9,886 nucleotides of DNA from an uncultured Chloroflexota bacterium (GCA_937988705.1 CALKIA010000498.1:1-9886), one strand, 5' to 3'; positions 1 to 8,284 are shown, counted from the first letter of the stretch. Notes: generated by a model from the letters alone, not told the origin. Translations and numbers: made by a program.

Positions 1-3000
1 GGACGCATCTCAGCAACGGGGTGAATACCACCTCACCCGCGACCGCGACCCACTTCGGTGCTGACCCGGCCTTCTACTTCGATCCCCAGCGGCGCGGCCC
101 CGACACCACTTATTCCCTGCGCGGTGGCTACATTCAGACGCCGATGGCGGCGGATCTGGCGGATTTGGACAAGGCATCGGCCTGGTCACTGTATGTCGCG
201 CGTGAGGGATTACGGCACAGCGGTTACCTCAATCGCCCGGATGTGCTGGCCCGCTGCGGCTTGATTCTCGGCAGCCTGTCCTTTCCGACGCAGGAATCGC
301 ACGGGCAAATTGCGCCGATTTACACCCCGGCCTTAGAAAGCGCACTCGGTGAACTGATTGGCCTTGACGACTTCCACCTCTTGCCCGCCAGCGATGACGC
401 GGCCAGCGGGGCGGCACTGCGCTCGCCCACCACGTTAGTCGTGGAACGTCTGGGCTTAAAGGGGACGGCTTTCACCATTGATGCGGCGTGTGCGTCATCG
501 CTGTACGCCATTGGTTTGGGCTGCGCGTACTTACGCGCCGGACAAGCTGATCTCATGCTGACGGGGGCAGTCAGCGCCGCTGATCCGCTGTTCGTCAATA
601 TGGGTTTTACCCACTTTGGCGCTTATCCGGAGGAGGGCGCGAGTCGTCCGCTGGATGCGCAATCGGGCGGGCTCATCTCGGGCGAAGGCGCGGGCATGGT
701 GGTCTTGAAGCGCTACGCCGATGCCCTCCGCGATGGGGATACCGTCTATGCCGTGATCGGCGGACTGGGCTTGTCCAACGATGGCCGGGGGAAGCACCCC
801 CTCACGCCGAATTCGCGCGGGCAAACCCTCGCTTTTCAGCGTGCGTATGCCGGCGCGGTCGATCCGCGCAGCGTCCAGTACATTGAATGTCACGCCAGCG
901 GCACGCCCTTAGGCGATAAAACCGAATTGAACTCCATTGACGAGTTCTTTGGCGGCAGTGCCGTCCTCCCAAAGCTCGGCGCAGTGAAGGCCAACCTCGG
1001 CCATCTGCTGACAGTGGCGGGACTGGCCAGCATCCTCAAAGTTCTGCTGAGTATGCAGCACAATCAGCTTCCGGCGACGATTGGCGTCGAACAACCGCTG
1101 TCTTCGGGGCGCTTCGGGTCGGATCAGATCGTTCGGCGGAATACGCCGTGGCTGGAAGCGGAGAAGACCGCCGGCATCAATGCCTATGGCTTTGGCGGCG
1201 TCAGCGCCCATTTGATCCTGCAATCCCCCACGGCGGCGGAAGCCCAGCGCGCTGAATCAGCGCCTCTGCCCCGTCTGGCGATCGTGGGCATGGACGCGCA
1301 GTTTGGCGGCTGTAGTGGGCTGGAAGCTTACGCGCGCACGTTATATCAAGGGGAACAGCATTTCATCCCGCTGCCCCCCAAACGCTGGAAAGGGTTAGCG
1401 GACGATGCGCCCCTGGCCGCGTATATCGACTCGTTTGAGATCGACTTCCTGCGGTTCAAGTTTCCGCCACGTGAAGATGATCAGCCGACGCCCCAGCATT
1501 TGCTCCTGCTCAAAGTTGCCGATAACGCCGTGCAGGATGCGCAGCTGGCCGAAGACAGCAACGTCGCGGTGATCGTCGTGCTGGAGACCGATCTGAGCCT
1601 GCATCAGTATCGCAGCCGCCTCGACCTCTCCTGGCAGATCAAGGACAGTCTCGCCCGTCAGGGAATCCAGCTCACCGCGGATCTGGCGGACGTGGAGCAA
1701 ATCGCCAAAGACGCGATTAGCCCGCCCGCGCAGGTCAATCAATACACCAGCTACATCGGAAATATTGTCTCCAGCCGCGTAAGCGCGCTCTGGAATTTCT
1801 CCGGCCCCGCTTTCACCTTATCGGCGGCGGAAAACGGCGTCTATAAGGCGCTCGAAGTGGCGCAGCATCTCCTGACCGACGAGTCACTCGACGCGGTTGT
1901 TATCGGCGCGGTGGATCTAGCGGCGGGCGTCGAAAATATGACGCTGCGCCGAGCGCGCTACCCGCTCAACAGCGGCCCGCTGACGCTGAGCTTTGACCAA
2001 CACGCGAACGGTTGGCAGGCTGGCGAAGGTGCGGGAGCAGTCGTCATCCAGCGCGCCGAACGCGCGCAGGGGCATGTCTACGCGACCATCGAGAGCGTCG
2101 CGGTGCAGCTCGGCAGCGACGCGACGAGCGTCGCCCAAACACTGGAACGCGCGCTGCTGACGGCCGGACTGCAACCGGAAGCCATCGGCTATGTCGAAGC
2201 TTCGGCCAGTGGCCTTGCCGCGCAAGATGCCGCTGAAATTGCCGGGTTGAACCGCGTCTACCGCCGAACGGATGCCACCTTGCGCACGGCGCTGGGCAGC
2301 GTGAAAGCGAATATCGGTCACACGGGCGCGGCCTCGGGTATCGCCAGCCTCATCAAGACGGCCTTGTGCCTCGACCAACGCTTCATCCCCGCGACTCCCC
2401 ATTGGTCAGGCCCGAAACAGCCGGATCAATGGGCGGAGAGCGCTTTCTACGTGCCGCTGGAGTCGCAGACATGGCTCGAGCCGACAGGCAGCAAGCGCAG
2501 TGCCGCGATCAGCGGTCTGGGCGAAGATGGCACCTGCGCGGGGATCGTCCTGACCGAAGGTGGTACACCGCCAACGGAGGTGGGGAGCGCCTATCTCCGG
2601 CATACAGGCTTGTACCTTTTCCCCGTGGATGCGGATGACCGCGACACTCTCCTCCGCCGCCTCCAACAACTAGCTAGTGATGAGCCGCTAGCGGTGCTGG
2701 CGCAGCGGACTTTCGCGGCCTACCGGAATGGACGCTACGCAGCGGTCATTCTGGCGCGCACACCGGCCATGCTGCGGCGTGAACTCCAACTGGCGCTTAC
2801 GGGCATTCCGCAAGCCTTTGACCGTGGGACGGATTGGCAGACACCGGCTGGGAGCGCCTTTAGCGCGAAGCCCGTCGGCGCCACGGGAGGCATCGCCTTC
2901 GTGTATCCGGGGGGCTTCAATTCGTATCCCGGTTATGGGCGTGACTGGATGCATTTGTTCCCGTCATCGCTGACCTATGCGGAGACTTTTATTGCCGACT

Positions 3001-5408
3001 TGCGCGATCACGCGGCAGAGACGCTGCTGTACCCGCGCTATCTCTCCACCCCGGATCGGGGACAGGTGCGGGCGGCGCGCGCGCGGTTGATGCATGACCA
3101 GAATGCGATGATGAGTTCTGGCATTCTGTTTTCGACTCTGTATACCCATGTGCTGCGTGAAGTTTTCGGAATTAAGCCAGATTTGGGCTTCGGCTATAGT
3201 CTGGGCGAAACCAGCATGTTGTGGTCGTTTGGTGTCTGGCGGGATGCCGACCCCGCCCATAGCGCCCTGCGCCAATCGCCGTTGTTCACGACGCGGTTGT
3301 ATGGTTGTAAAGAAGCGATCCGCGAAGCCTGGGGCTTACCCGCCCATCTGGAAAGTGACTTCTGGGCGTCGTTTGTTTTATCAGCCGCCCCGGCCACCGT
3401 GGTGGAGCAACTCGTTCACGAAACGCGCGTTTATCTGACGCATATCAATACGCCGACCGAAGTTGTGATCGCGGGCGACCCCGTCGCCTGTGAACGGGTG
3501 ATCGCCCGTGTGGGCTGTTCAGCCCTGCGTGCGCCGTTTGAAACGGTGATCCACAACGAAGCCATGCTGTCGGAGTATGCCGCGTTCCACGACCTGCATC
3601 GCCGCCCGGTGCATCAGGTGGACGATAACATTACCTTTTACTCGGCGGCGGACTATGAACCGCTCCGACTGGACAGTGAGCTGGTCGCGCGCAGCATGGC
3701 GCGGGTCGCGTGTAAGCCCGTTGATTTCCCCCGGCTGATTCACAATACCTACCGGGACGGGGCGCGGGTGTTTATCGAGCTGGGTCCCGGTTCAACCTGC
3801 ACCCGCTGGATCAGCGACACGCTGCAAGCGGAAGAACGGGATCATCTGGCGGTGTCACTCGATCAACTGCGGCTGGACGATCATACGGCGCTGTTGAAGC
3901 TGTTAGCGCGTCTGGTGAGTCACCGCGTCCCGCTGAATCTGTCCGTACTCTACGATGAGCACACGCCGATCACCGGGCAGAAGCGTTTGCCCCGCACGAT
4001 CACCGTGGGCGGCGATCCCGTGCGTGAGACCATCCTGAGCGAGGATAACCGCCGCTACATCCGCCGCCAACCTGTCCAGCTCAAGCTCACCACACCCGCC
4101 TTTGACGATGTGCCCGTCGGCGTGGCTGGTGATCACAGCCTTGTACTGAACCAACGCCTAACGGGACTGCGCGAATTGGGCAACCTCCTGAAAGCGCAAG
4201 TCAGGCAGCCCAACACCGCTCCGACACTGGTCCTTCCGACCGCCGCGCCACCGCGGATCGCGCTGCGCTACACCCCGCACCCTGCGATCTTCGACACGCA
4301 CAGCATTGATCAGTTCGCTTGTGGCTCGATCAAGGCGTGCTTTGGCGCGGAATACGCCATTTATGATCACCGCCGCGCCCCGCGCATCCCGAATACCGAT
4401 TTGATGCTGCTGTCGCGCATTGTGGAGGTCAACGCGGTGCGGCTGACGACGAAAATCGGGAGCAGCATGGTCGCGGAGTATGACGTACCGCCGGAGATGT
4501 GGTTCTACACCGACAACAGCGCTCCGTTTACCCCTTATTCCATGCTGATGGAAATGGCGCTGCAGCCGTGCGGCTTCCTCTCCGCTTTTATGGGGCCGAC
4601 GCTCGATTTTCCGGAGGTCGATTTCTACTTCCGCAACCTCGACGGCGTCGGCAAACTGACTCGCGCAGTCGATTTGCGTGGGCGGACGCTAGTCAACCGG
4701 GTAGAGCTCGTTTCATCGACGATCCTACAGGGCATCATTATCCAGAAGTACACCTTTGACATGCAGCTCGACGGCGAGTCGTTCTACGTGGGCCATTCGA
4801 CATTCGGTTACTTCACCAAGCAGGCGTTGTCGAGTCAGGCGGGGCTGGATCGCGGCAAACCGCCTGTGAAATGGCATGACGCCAATCCCACGTTCCCGTT
4901 TGTGCGCTTACCGGGCAATCGCACGGTGCCACCGCGCAGCGACACCCCCCTCACGCTGCCGAAGGGGCAACTGGCTTTTCTGGACGATGTGCTGATCGCG
5001 CCGGATGGCGGGCCACAGGCTCAGGGCTACAGCTACGCGACCAATACAGTCGATCCCGGAGACTGGTATTTCACCTGTCACTTCCACGACGACCCAGTTA
5101 TGCCCGGATCGCTCGGGTTGGAGACCGTGGTTCAAGCGCTGCAGGCGTATGCCTTGCAAACGGGTTTGGGCGCAGAGCTGACTAACCCCCGGTTCGGCTT
5201 GGTCGAAAATCACGAAATGGTCTGGAAATATCGCGGGCAGGTGCTGAGCGACAGCCAGCAGGTCGCGGTCGAAGTGCAGATCACGAACATCCAGCGGATT
5301 GGCGCAGATGTGATCATTTCAGCAGATGCGAGCCTGTGGAAAGATACGCTGCGCATTTACGAGTTCAAAAATGTCGGGGTGCGGCTGACGGGCGCCCAAA
5401 ATCGCTGA
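1..5408 (+). CDS. Pfa/Hgl-type lipid synthase, KS-CLF-AT-DH-DH (5' partial)
   Basis: Multidomain iterative synthase subunit, cut by the left edge. The frame is open from base 3. The first possible start, GTG at 21, has no clear Shine-Dalgarno, and KS1 begins mid-domain, so the start lies upstream. Residues are numbered from that GTG. KS1 (~1-405) is intact: Cys157 in DAACASS, His291 in ECHASGTPLGD, His328 in KANLGH. CLF (~415-850) opens with LAIVGMDAQFGG; its Cys is Glu604 and its first His is Ser728, but His767 is kept. AT (~870-1290) has Ser1060 in GYSLGE, probable catalytic His1178 and a PfaB-like end, ELGPGSTCTRWI. DH1 (~1420-1605) lacks the FabA His. DH2 (~1610-1795) has His1687 in CHFHDDPVMPG and Glu1701. 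It would extend, load and dehydrate ACP-bound chains in the cytoplasm. No ACP or KR is visible. The order resembles myxobacterial Pfa3 without its acyltransferase end; cyanobacterial Hgl proteins are the other relatives. Family is certain, product unknown. Confidence 0.93.
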   Translation, partial: THLSNGVNTTSPATATHFGADPAFYFDPQRRGPDTTYSLRGGYIQTPMAADLADLDKASAWSLYVAREGLRHSGYLNRPDVLARCGLILGSLSFPTQESHGQIAPIYTPALESALGELIGLDDFHLLPASDDAASGAALRSPTTLVVERLGLKGTAFTIDAACASSLYAIGLGCAYLRAGQADLMLTGAVSAADPLFVNMGFTHFGAYPEEGASRPLDAQSGGLISGEGAGMVVLKRYADALRDGDTVYAVIGGLGLSNDGRGKHPLTPNSRGQTLAFQRAYAGAVDPRSVQYIECHASGTPLGDKTELNSIDEFFGGSAVLPKLGAVKANLGHLLTVAGLASILKVLLSMQHNQLPATIGVEQPLSSGRFGSDQIVRRNTPWLEAEKTAGINAYGFGGVSAHLILQSPTAAEAQRAESAPLPRLAIVGMDAQFGGCSGLEAYARTLYQGEQHFIPLPPKRWKGLADDAPLAAYIDSFEIDFLRFKFPPREDDQPTPQHLLLLKVADNAVQDAQLAEDSNVAVIVVLETDLSLHQYRSRLDLSWQIKDSLARQGIQLTADLADVEQIAKDAISPPAQVNQYTSYIGNIVSSRVSALWNFSGPAFTLSAAENGVYKALEVAQHLLTDESLDAVVIGAVDLAAGVENMTLRRARYPLNSGPLTLSFDQHANGWQAGEGAGAVVIQRAERAQGHVYATIESVAVQLGSDATSVAQTLERALLTAGLQPEAIGYVEASASGLAAQDAAEIAGLNRVYRRTDATLRTALGSVKANIGHTGAASGIASLIKTALCLDQRFIPATPHWSGPKQPDQWAESAFYVPLESQTWLEPTGSKRSAAISGLGEDGTCAGIVLTEGGTPPTEVGSAYLRHTGLYLFPVDADDRDTLLRRLQQLASDEPLAVLAQRTFAAYRNGRYAAVILARTPAMLRRELQLALTGIPQAFDRGTDWQTPAGSAFSAKPVGATGGIAFVYPGGFNSYPGYGRDWMHLFPSSLTYAETFIADLRDHAAETLLYPRYLSTPDRGQVRAARARLMHDQNAMMSSGILFSTLYTHVLREVFGIKPDLGFGYSLGETSMLWSFGVWRDADPAHSALRQSPLFTTRLYGCKEAIREAWGLPAHLESDFWASFVLSAAPATVVEQLVHETRVYLTHINTPTEVVIAGDPVACERVIARVGCSALRAPFETVIHNEAMLSEYAAFHDLHRRPVHQVDDNITFYSAADYEPLRLDSELVARSMARVACKPVDFPRLIHNTYRDGARVFIELGPGSTCTRWISDTLQAEERDHLAVSLDQLRLDDHTALLKLLARLVSHRVPLNLSVLYDEHTPITGQKRLPRTITVGGDPVRETILSEDNRRYIRRQPVQLKLTTPAFDDVPVGVAGDHSLVLNQRLTGLRELGNLLKAQVRQPNTAPTLVLPTAAPPRIALRYTPHPAIFDTHSIDQFACGSIKACFGAEYAIYDHRRAPRIPNTDLMLLSRIVEVNAVRLTTKIGSSMVAEYDVPPEMWFYTDNSAPFTPYSMLMEMALQPCGFLSAFMGPTLDFPEVDFYFRNLDGVGKLTRAVDLRGRTLVNRVELVSSTILQGIIIQKYTFDMQLDGESFYVGHSTFGYFTKQALSSQAGLDRGKPPVKWHDANPTFPFVRLPGNRTVPPRSDTPLTLPKGQLAFLDDVLIAPDGGPQAQGYSYATNTVDPGDWYFTCHFHDDPVMPGSLGLETVVQALQAYALQTGLGAELTNPRFGLVENHEMVWKYRGQVLSDSQQVAVEVQITNIQRIGADVIISADASLWKDTLRIYEFKNVGVRLTGAQNR

Positions 5409-5419
5409 GAAGACAGGTT

Positions 5420-7054
5420 ATGCAGACTATGCAAACAGAACATGGCATACAGTTAAAGACAACGGACAGTCTGAATCGGCGTTGGCACGGTAATCCGCAA
5501 ACGCTGGTATATGACTCGGAAGGAATCAAGGCGTGCCTGAAACGCTTGGATCAGCCAATATACGTTGTCAAAGAGCGGGAACGGATCGGTTTCACCAACG
5601 AGGGCTACGAAAGCCCCACCGGTGCTGCGCCTCTGGCTGCCGCTGCCCTGCCCCTGCGGCCTGAACAGCTCGGCGATACCACCTTCCGCGAGGCTTACGG
5701 CGTCAAGTTAGCCTATGCGGCCGGGGCGATGGCCAATGCCATTGCGTCAGTGGAACTCGTCACCGCCATGGGGCGCGCCGGATTGCTGAGTTCGTTTGGC
5801 TCGGCAGGTGTAGTTGGGGCGCGGCTAGAAGCGGCGATCCAGCAAGTGCAGGCCGCCCTCGGCGCTGCGCCCTATGCCTTCAACCTGATTCACAGCCCCA
5901 GCGAAGAGGCGATGGAACGGCGCGCCGTCGAGCTGTTCTTGCAGTACGGCGTGCGCATCGTCGAAGCATCCGCTTTTCTCGATCTCACGCCGCATGTCGT
6001 CCGCTATCGCGCCGCCGGCTTGAGTCTCGATGCTCAGGGTCAGCCCGTCATCGGCAACCGCATCATCGCCAAAGTCTCCCGACGGGAAGTCGCGCAGAAA
6101 TTCATGGAGCCGGCACCTGATCGCCTGCTGCAGCCGTTGGTCGCCGCCGGGCTGATCACCGCGGCTCAAATGGAAATCGCCCGCCGCATCCCAATGGCCG
6201 ACGACGTCACCGTCGAAGCGGACTCGGGCGGCCACACGGACAACCGTCCGCTGGTCGTCATCCTGCCGTCGATCCTCAGCTTGCGCGATGAACTGCAAGC
6301 GAAACATCAATTCGCTGCGCCGGTACGCGTCGGTGCGGCCGGGGGCATTGGCACACCGTCGGCGGCGCTGGCAGCGTTGACCATGGGTGCGGCCTATGTT
6401 GTGACCGGTTCGCTTAACCAGTCGTGCGTGGAAGCGGGTGCCTCCCCCTACACCAAGAAATTACTCAGCGAGGCGGATATGGCCGATGTCATGATGGCCC
6501 CCGCCGCCGACATGTTTGAGATGGGTGTGAAAGTTCAGTTGCTCAAGCGCGGCACGATGTTCCCGATGCGCGCGCAGCGCCTGTATGAACTCTACCGTGA
6601 GTATGACTCGGTGGATGCTATCCCCCTGGTCGAACGCGAAAAACTCGAAAAGCAGGTGCTCAAGCGCCCGATCGATGAGATCTGGCGCGAAACCGTGGCC
6701 TATTTCATGGAACGTGATCCGGAACAGATTCGGCGCGCCGAGGATAATCCTAAGCGCAAGATGGCGTTGATCTTCCGCTGGTATTTAGGTCTGTCGTCGC
6801 GGTGGTCGAATACGGGTGAAGCGGGGCGTGAACTCGACTACCAGATCTGGTGCGGCCCTTCCATGGGGGCGTTTAATGCGTGGGTGAAAGGGTCATATCT
6901 ACAGGAACCAGCGAATCGGTCGGTCGTCGATGTGGCGTGGCAAATCATGACCGGAGCCGCCTACTTGTATCGCGTTCAGAGCCTGAAGCTCCAGGGGGTG
7001 GCGTTCGCACCCCTGTACGAATCCCACCCTCTGACTCCATCCGCCGGCGCTTAA
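5420..7054 (+). CDS. pfaD: PfaD-type FMN enoyl reductase of the lipid synthase
   Basis: Stand-alone trans-acting enoyl reductase of Pfa/Hgl synthases, 544 aa, in the nitronate monooxygenase-like FMN TIM-barrel family. It should reduce the trans-2-enoyl-ACP left by the DH domains, using NAD(P)H. Visible motifs: EADSGGHTDNRP (His272, the conserved flavin-site loop), AAGGIGTPSAA (from about 306) and GAAYVVTGSLNQSCVEAG, the phosphate-binding end of the barrel. The typical PfaD C-terminal part follows, with PKRKMALIFRWYLGLSSRWS and DYQIWCGPSMGAFN. Length is normal for the family. The ATG at 5420 was chosen because it lies 11 bases after the upstream stop, behind purine-rich GAGAAGACAGG. The in-frame ATG at 5336 would overlap the upstream gene and add a non-homologous leader; ATG 5429 (MQTEHG) is an alternative. 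The tight spacing implies one transcript, perhaps with translational coupling. No frameshift or missing core motif is seen. Confidence 0.95.
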   Translation: MQTMQTEHGIQLKTTDSLNRRWHGNPQTLVYDSEGIKACLKRLDQPIYVVKERERIGFTNEGYESPTGAAPLAAAALPLRPEQLGDTTFREAYGVKLAYAAGAMANAIASVELVTAMGRAGLLSSFGSAGVVGARLEAAIQQVQAALGAAPYAFNLIHSPSEEAMERRAVELFLQYGVRIVEASAFLDLTPHVVRYRAAGLSLDAQGQPVIGNRIIAKVSRREVAQKFMEPAPDRLLQPLVAAGLITAAQMEIARRIPMADDVTVEADSGGHTDNRPLVVILPSILSLRDELQAKHQFAAPVRVGAAGGIGTPSAALAALTMGAAYVVTGSLNQSCVEAGASPYTKKLLSEADMADVMMAPAADMFEMGVKVQLLKRGTMFPMRAQRLYELYREYDSVDAIPLVEREKLEKQVLKRPIDEIWRETVAYFMERDPEQIRRAEDNPKRKMALIFRWYLGLSSRWSNTGEAGRELDYQIWCGPSMGAFNAWVKGSYLQEPANRSVVDVAWQIMTGAAYLYRVQSLKLQGVAFAPLYESHPLTPSAGA

Positions 7055-7112
7055 GCTGCCGCCATGAAGCCGGTGTCCAGACCACGCTCTAAAGTCGGTT
7101 ACCGCCTGTTGT

Positions 7113-7171
7113 TGTAGGGGCTAGACCTGTGTCTGCCCAGCATTGGGCGCACACGTAGGTGCGCCCCTACA
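7113..7171. repeat. 59-bp imperfect palindrome, possible bidirectional terminator
   Basis: TGTAGGGGC (7113-7121) and GCCCCTACA (7163-7171) are perfect 9-base inverted arms. Inside, ACCTGTGT (7125-7132) pairs with ACACGTAGGT (7151-7160) with a 2-base bulge, and GCCCA (7135-7139) pairs with TGGGC (7144-7148) around a GCAT loop. A competing hairpin is GGGCGCAC (7145-7152) / GTGCGCCC (7159-7166). It lies between the convergent pfaD and L,D-transpeptidase genes, where a terminator would serve both. No T-tract follows on either strand, so an intrinsic terminator is not proven. The GTAGGGGCGCAC-type sequence resembles short palindromic repeats dispersed between genes in several bacterial genomes; copy number cannot be judged here. 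The rest of the gap, 7055-7112 and 7172-7204, shows nothing recognisable. Confidence 0.6.
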
Positions 7172-7204
7172 GTGACTTCGTGGAATTCTTTCGAGTGTCT
7201 ACTT

Positions 7205-8251
7205 TTAGCCCGGCTTTTCGTCGTATACGTAAACCCGGGTGTTCAGGATAATCCAGTTGTCCCACAGCCACTTGGCGTCGCTGACGCTCAGGTTCACACA
7301 GCCGTGTGACCAGTAATAGCCGAAGTTGTCATGCCAGTAAACGCCATGCAGCGCCTCCCGCCAGTTGAAATACATGTGATACGGCACTTGATCCAGCGCA
7401 TAGAAGTCGTCGCTGCCCGCCGCGCCTTCCATCGGCCCAACGTCCCAGAAGAGCTCGACCGGCCACACGCCGGGATCCGTGCGCCATTGTTCCGCATCCA
7501 TATCGCCAGTCGAAACTAACGTCGCCATCATCGGGCGCTCACCCTCGTAGGCGACGAGGTTCTGCTCGTAAGTGCTCACCCCCACCCACCGCCAACTAAT
7601 CACGGTCGGTGGCGCGGGATGCACGATGCTGAGATTGGTCTGCACCGTCCACTGTCCCGGCCCCACGAGATGCCAGTCCAAGTCATCGATGGTGACGGTG
7701 GCATAGATATTCATCAGGTCATAACGCAGAAACGAGCCGGATTGCTGGCAATTACGCCAACCGCCGGGTGTCAGCGACGTACAGTGATCGTAGATGGCCC
7801 ACGCGAACGGCATCTCCATGTGATTGATGAGCACACCGGTGAAGGTCGAAGGCGTGGCAAAGTGCGCGTTTTCCAGCGACGCCCAGCGACCGGGTCGAAT
7901 CTCAGCCCAATCGTCAGCCAGTTGGAGCACGTTGAGGTAACTGCTGCGGCCTGCGGGGAGAATAGCGATCGCTTCACCATTAGGCGCGTCGTAAAGAGGC
8001 ACTTCGTCGGCGTCGAAATAGATGAAATCCTGCCCCGCGATCACGCCGAGATCGTAGGGAATGGGCACGACATCGGGATAGGGCTGCGCCACCATGATTG
8101 CATCACATTCCGGGGTCTGGGGAGTGGCTTCGGTGATGTTCGCGCAGCCGGGATGTCCCGGAACAGCCACCGGAATGGCGTGCAGCGGCGCGATGCCGGC
8201 CAGAGCAATCAGCAGGCTGGAGAACTTAACAAGTGTGCGGATATTTAACAC
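7205..8251 (-). CDS. Secreted L,D-transpeptidase (YkuD family)
   Basis: 348 aa. It should make or remodel peptidoglycan cross-links (3-3 links or attachment to the cell wall) outside the membrane through a catalytic cysteine. The start GTG at 8251 is preceded by GGAG with a 5-base gap. Residues 1-25 form a signal peptide: basic start, hydrophobic SSLLIALAGIAP, likely cleavage after LHA. Residues ~80-130 (DEVPLYDAPNGEAIAILPAG, then DWAEIRPGRWASL) look like a small SH3b-type wall-binding domain. The YkuD catalytic region lies near the C-terminus: LHGVYWHDNFGYYWSHGCVN, with His302, Ser315, His316, Gly317 and Cys318, the spacing expected for HG-x(n)-SHGC, followed by the usual DAKWLWDNW segment. 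The middle part (~135-290) is a less typical extension rich in Trp and aromatic residues. It is convergent with pfaD and divergent from the AviRa-like gene, so it is probably transcribed alone. Family is secure; the exact wall linkage is unknown. Confidence 0.93.
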   Translation of the reverse strand: MLNIRTLVKFSSLLIALAGIAPLHAIPVAVPGHPGCANITEATPQTPECDAIMVAQPYPDVVPIPYDLGVIAGQDFIYFDADEVPLYDAPNGEAIAILPAGRSSYLNVLQLADDWAEIRPGRWASLENAHFATPSTFTGVLINHMEMPFAWAIYDHCTSLTPGGWRNCQQSGSFLRYDLMNIYATVTIDDLDWHLVGPGQWTVQTNLSIVHPAPPTVISWRWVGVSTYEQNLVAYEGERPMMATLVSTGDMDAEQWRTDPGVWPVELFWDVGPMEGAAGSDDFYALDQVPYHMYFNWREALHGVYWHDNFGYYWSHGCVNLSVSDAKWLWDNWIILNTRVYVYDEKPG

Positions 8252-8256
8252 ACCAA

Positions 8257-8260
8257 CTCC
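8257..8260 (-). promoter_or_regulatory. Ribosome binding site for the L,D-transpeptidase
   Basis: GGAG on the - strand, 5 bases upstream of the GTG at 8251. It supports that non-ATG start, which also places the signal peptide correctly at the N-terminus. Confidence 0.65.
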
Positions 8261-8284
8261 GTTGTAATTCGGACATCATGTGCC

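Noticed and set aside
1917..2402. 161-codon - strand open frame inside the synthase gene
   Set aside because: It is a composition shadow: GC-rich coding DNA opens the opposite frame, its product looks like no known family, and the + strand here encodes clear CLF motifs.
5336..5419. Extended pfaD start at ATG 5336
   Set aside because: It overlaps the upstream gene by 73 bases and adds a leader that looks like out-of-frame translation of the DH2 end; ATG 5420 fits the operon spacing better.
5825..6310. 161-codon - strand open frame inside pfaD
   Set aside because: It lies opposite the conserved FMN-barrel core of PfaD, and its own product shows no recognisable domain.
7619..8248. 209-codon + strand open frame opposite the L,D-transpeptidase
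   Set aside because: His/Arg/Gly-rich composition without a motif, while the - strand has a signal peptide, RBS and catalytic site.
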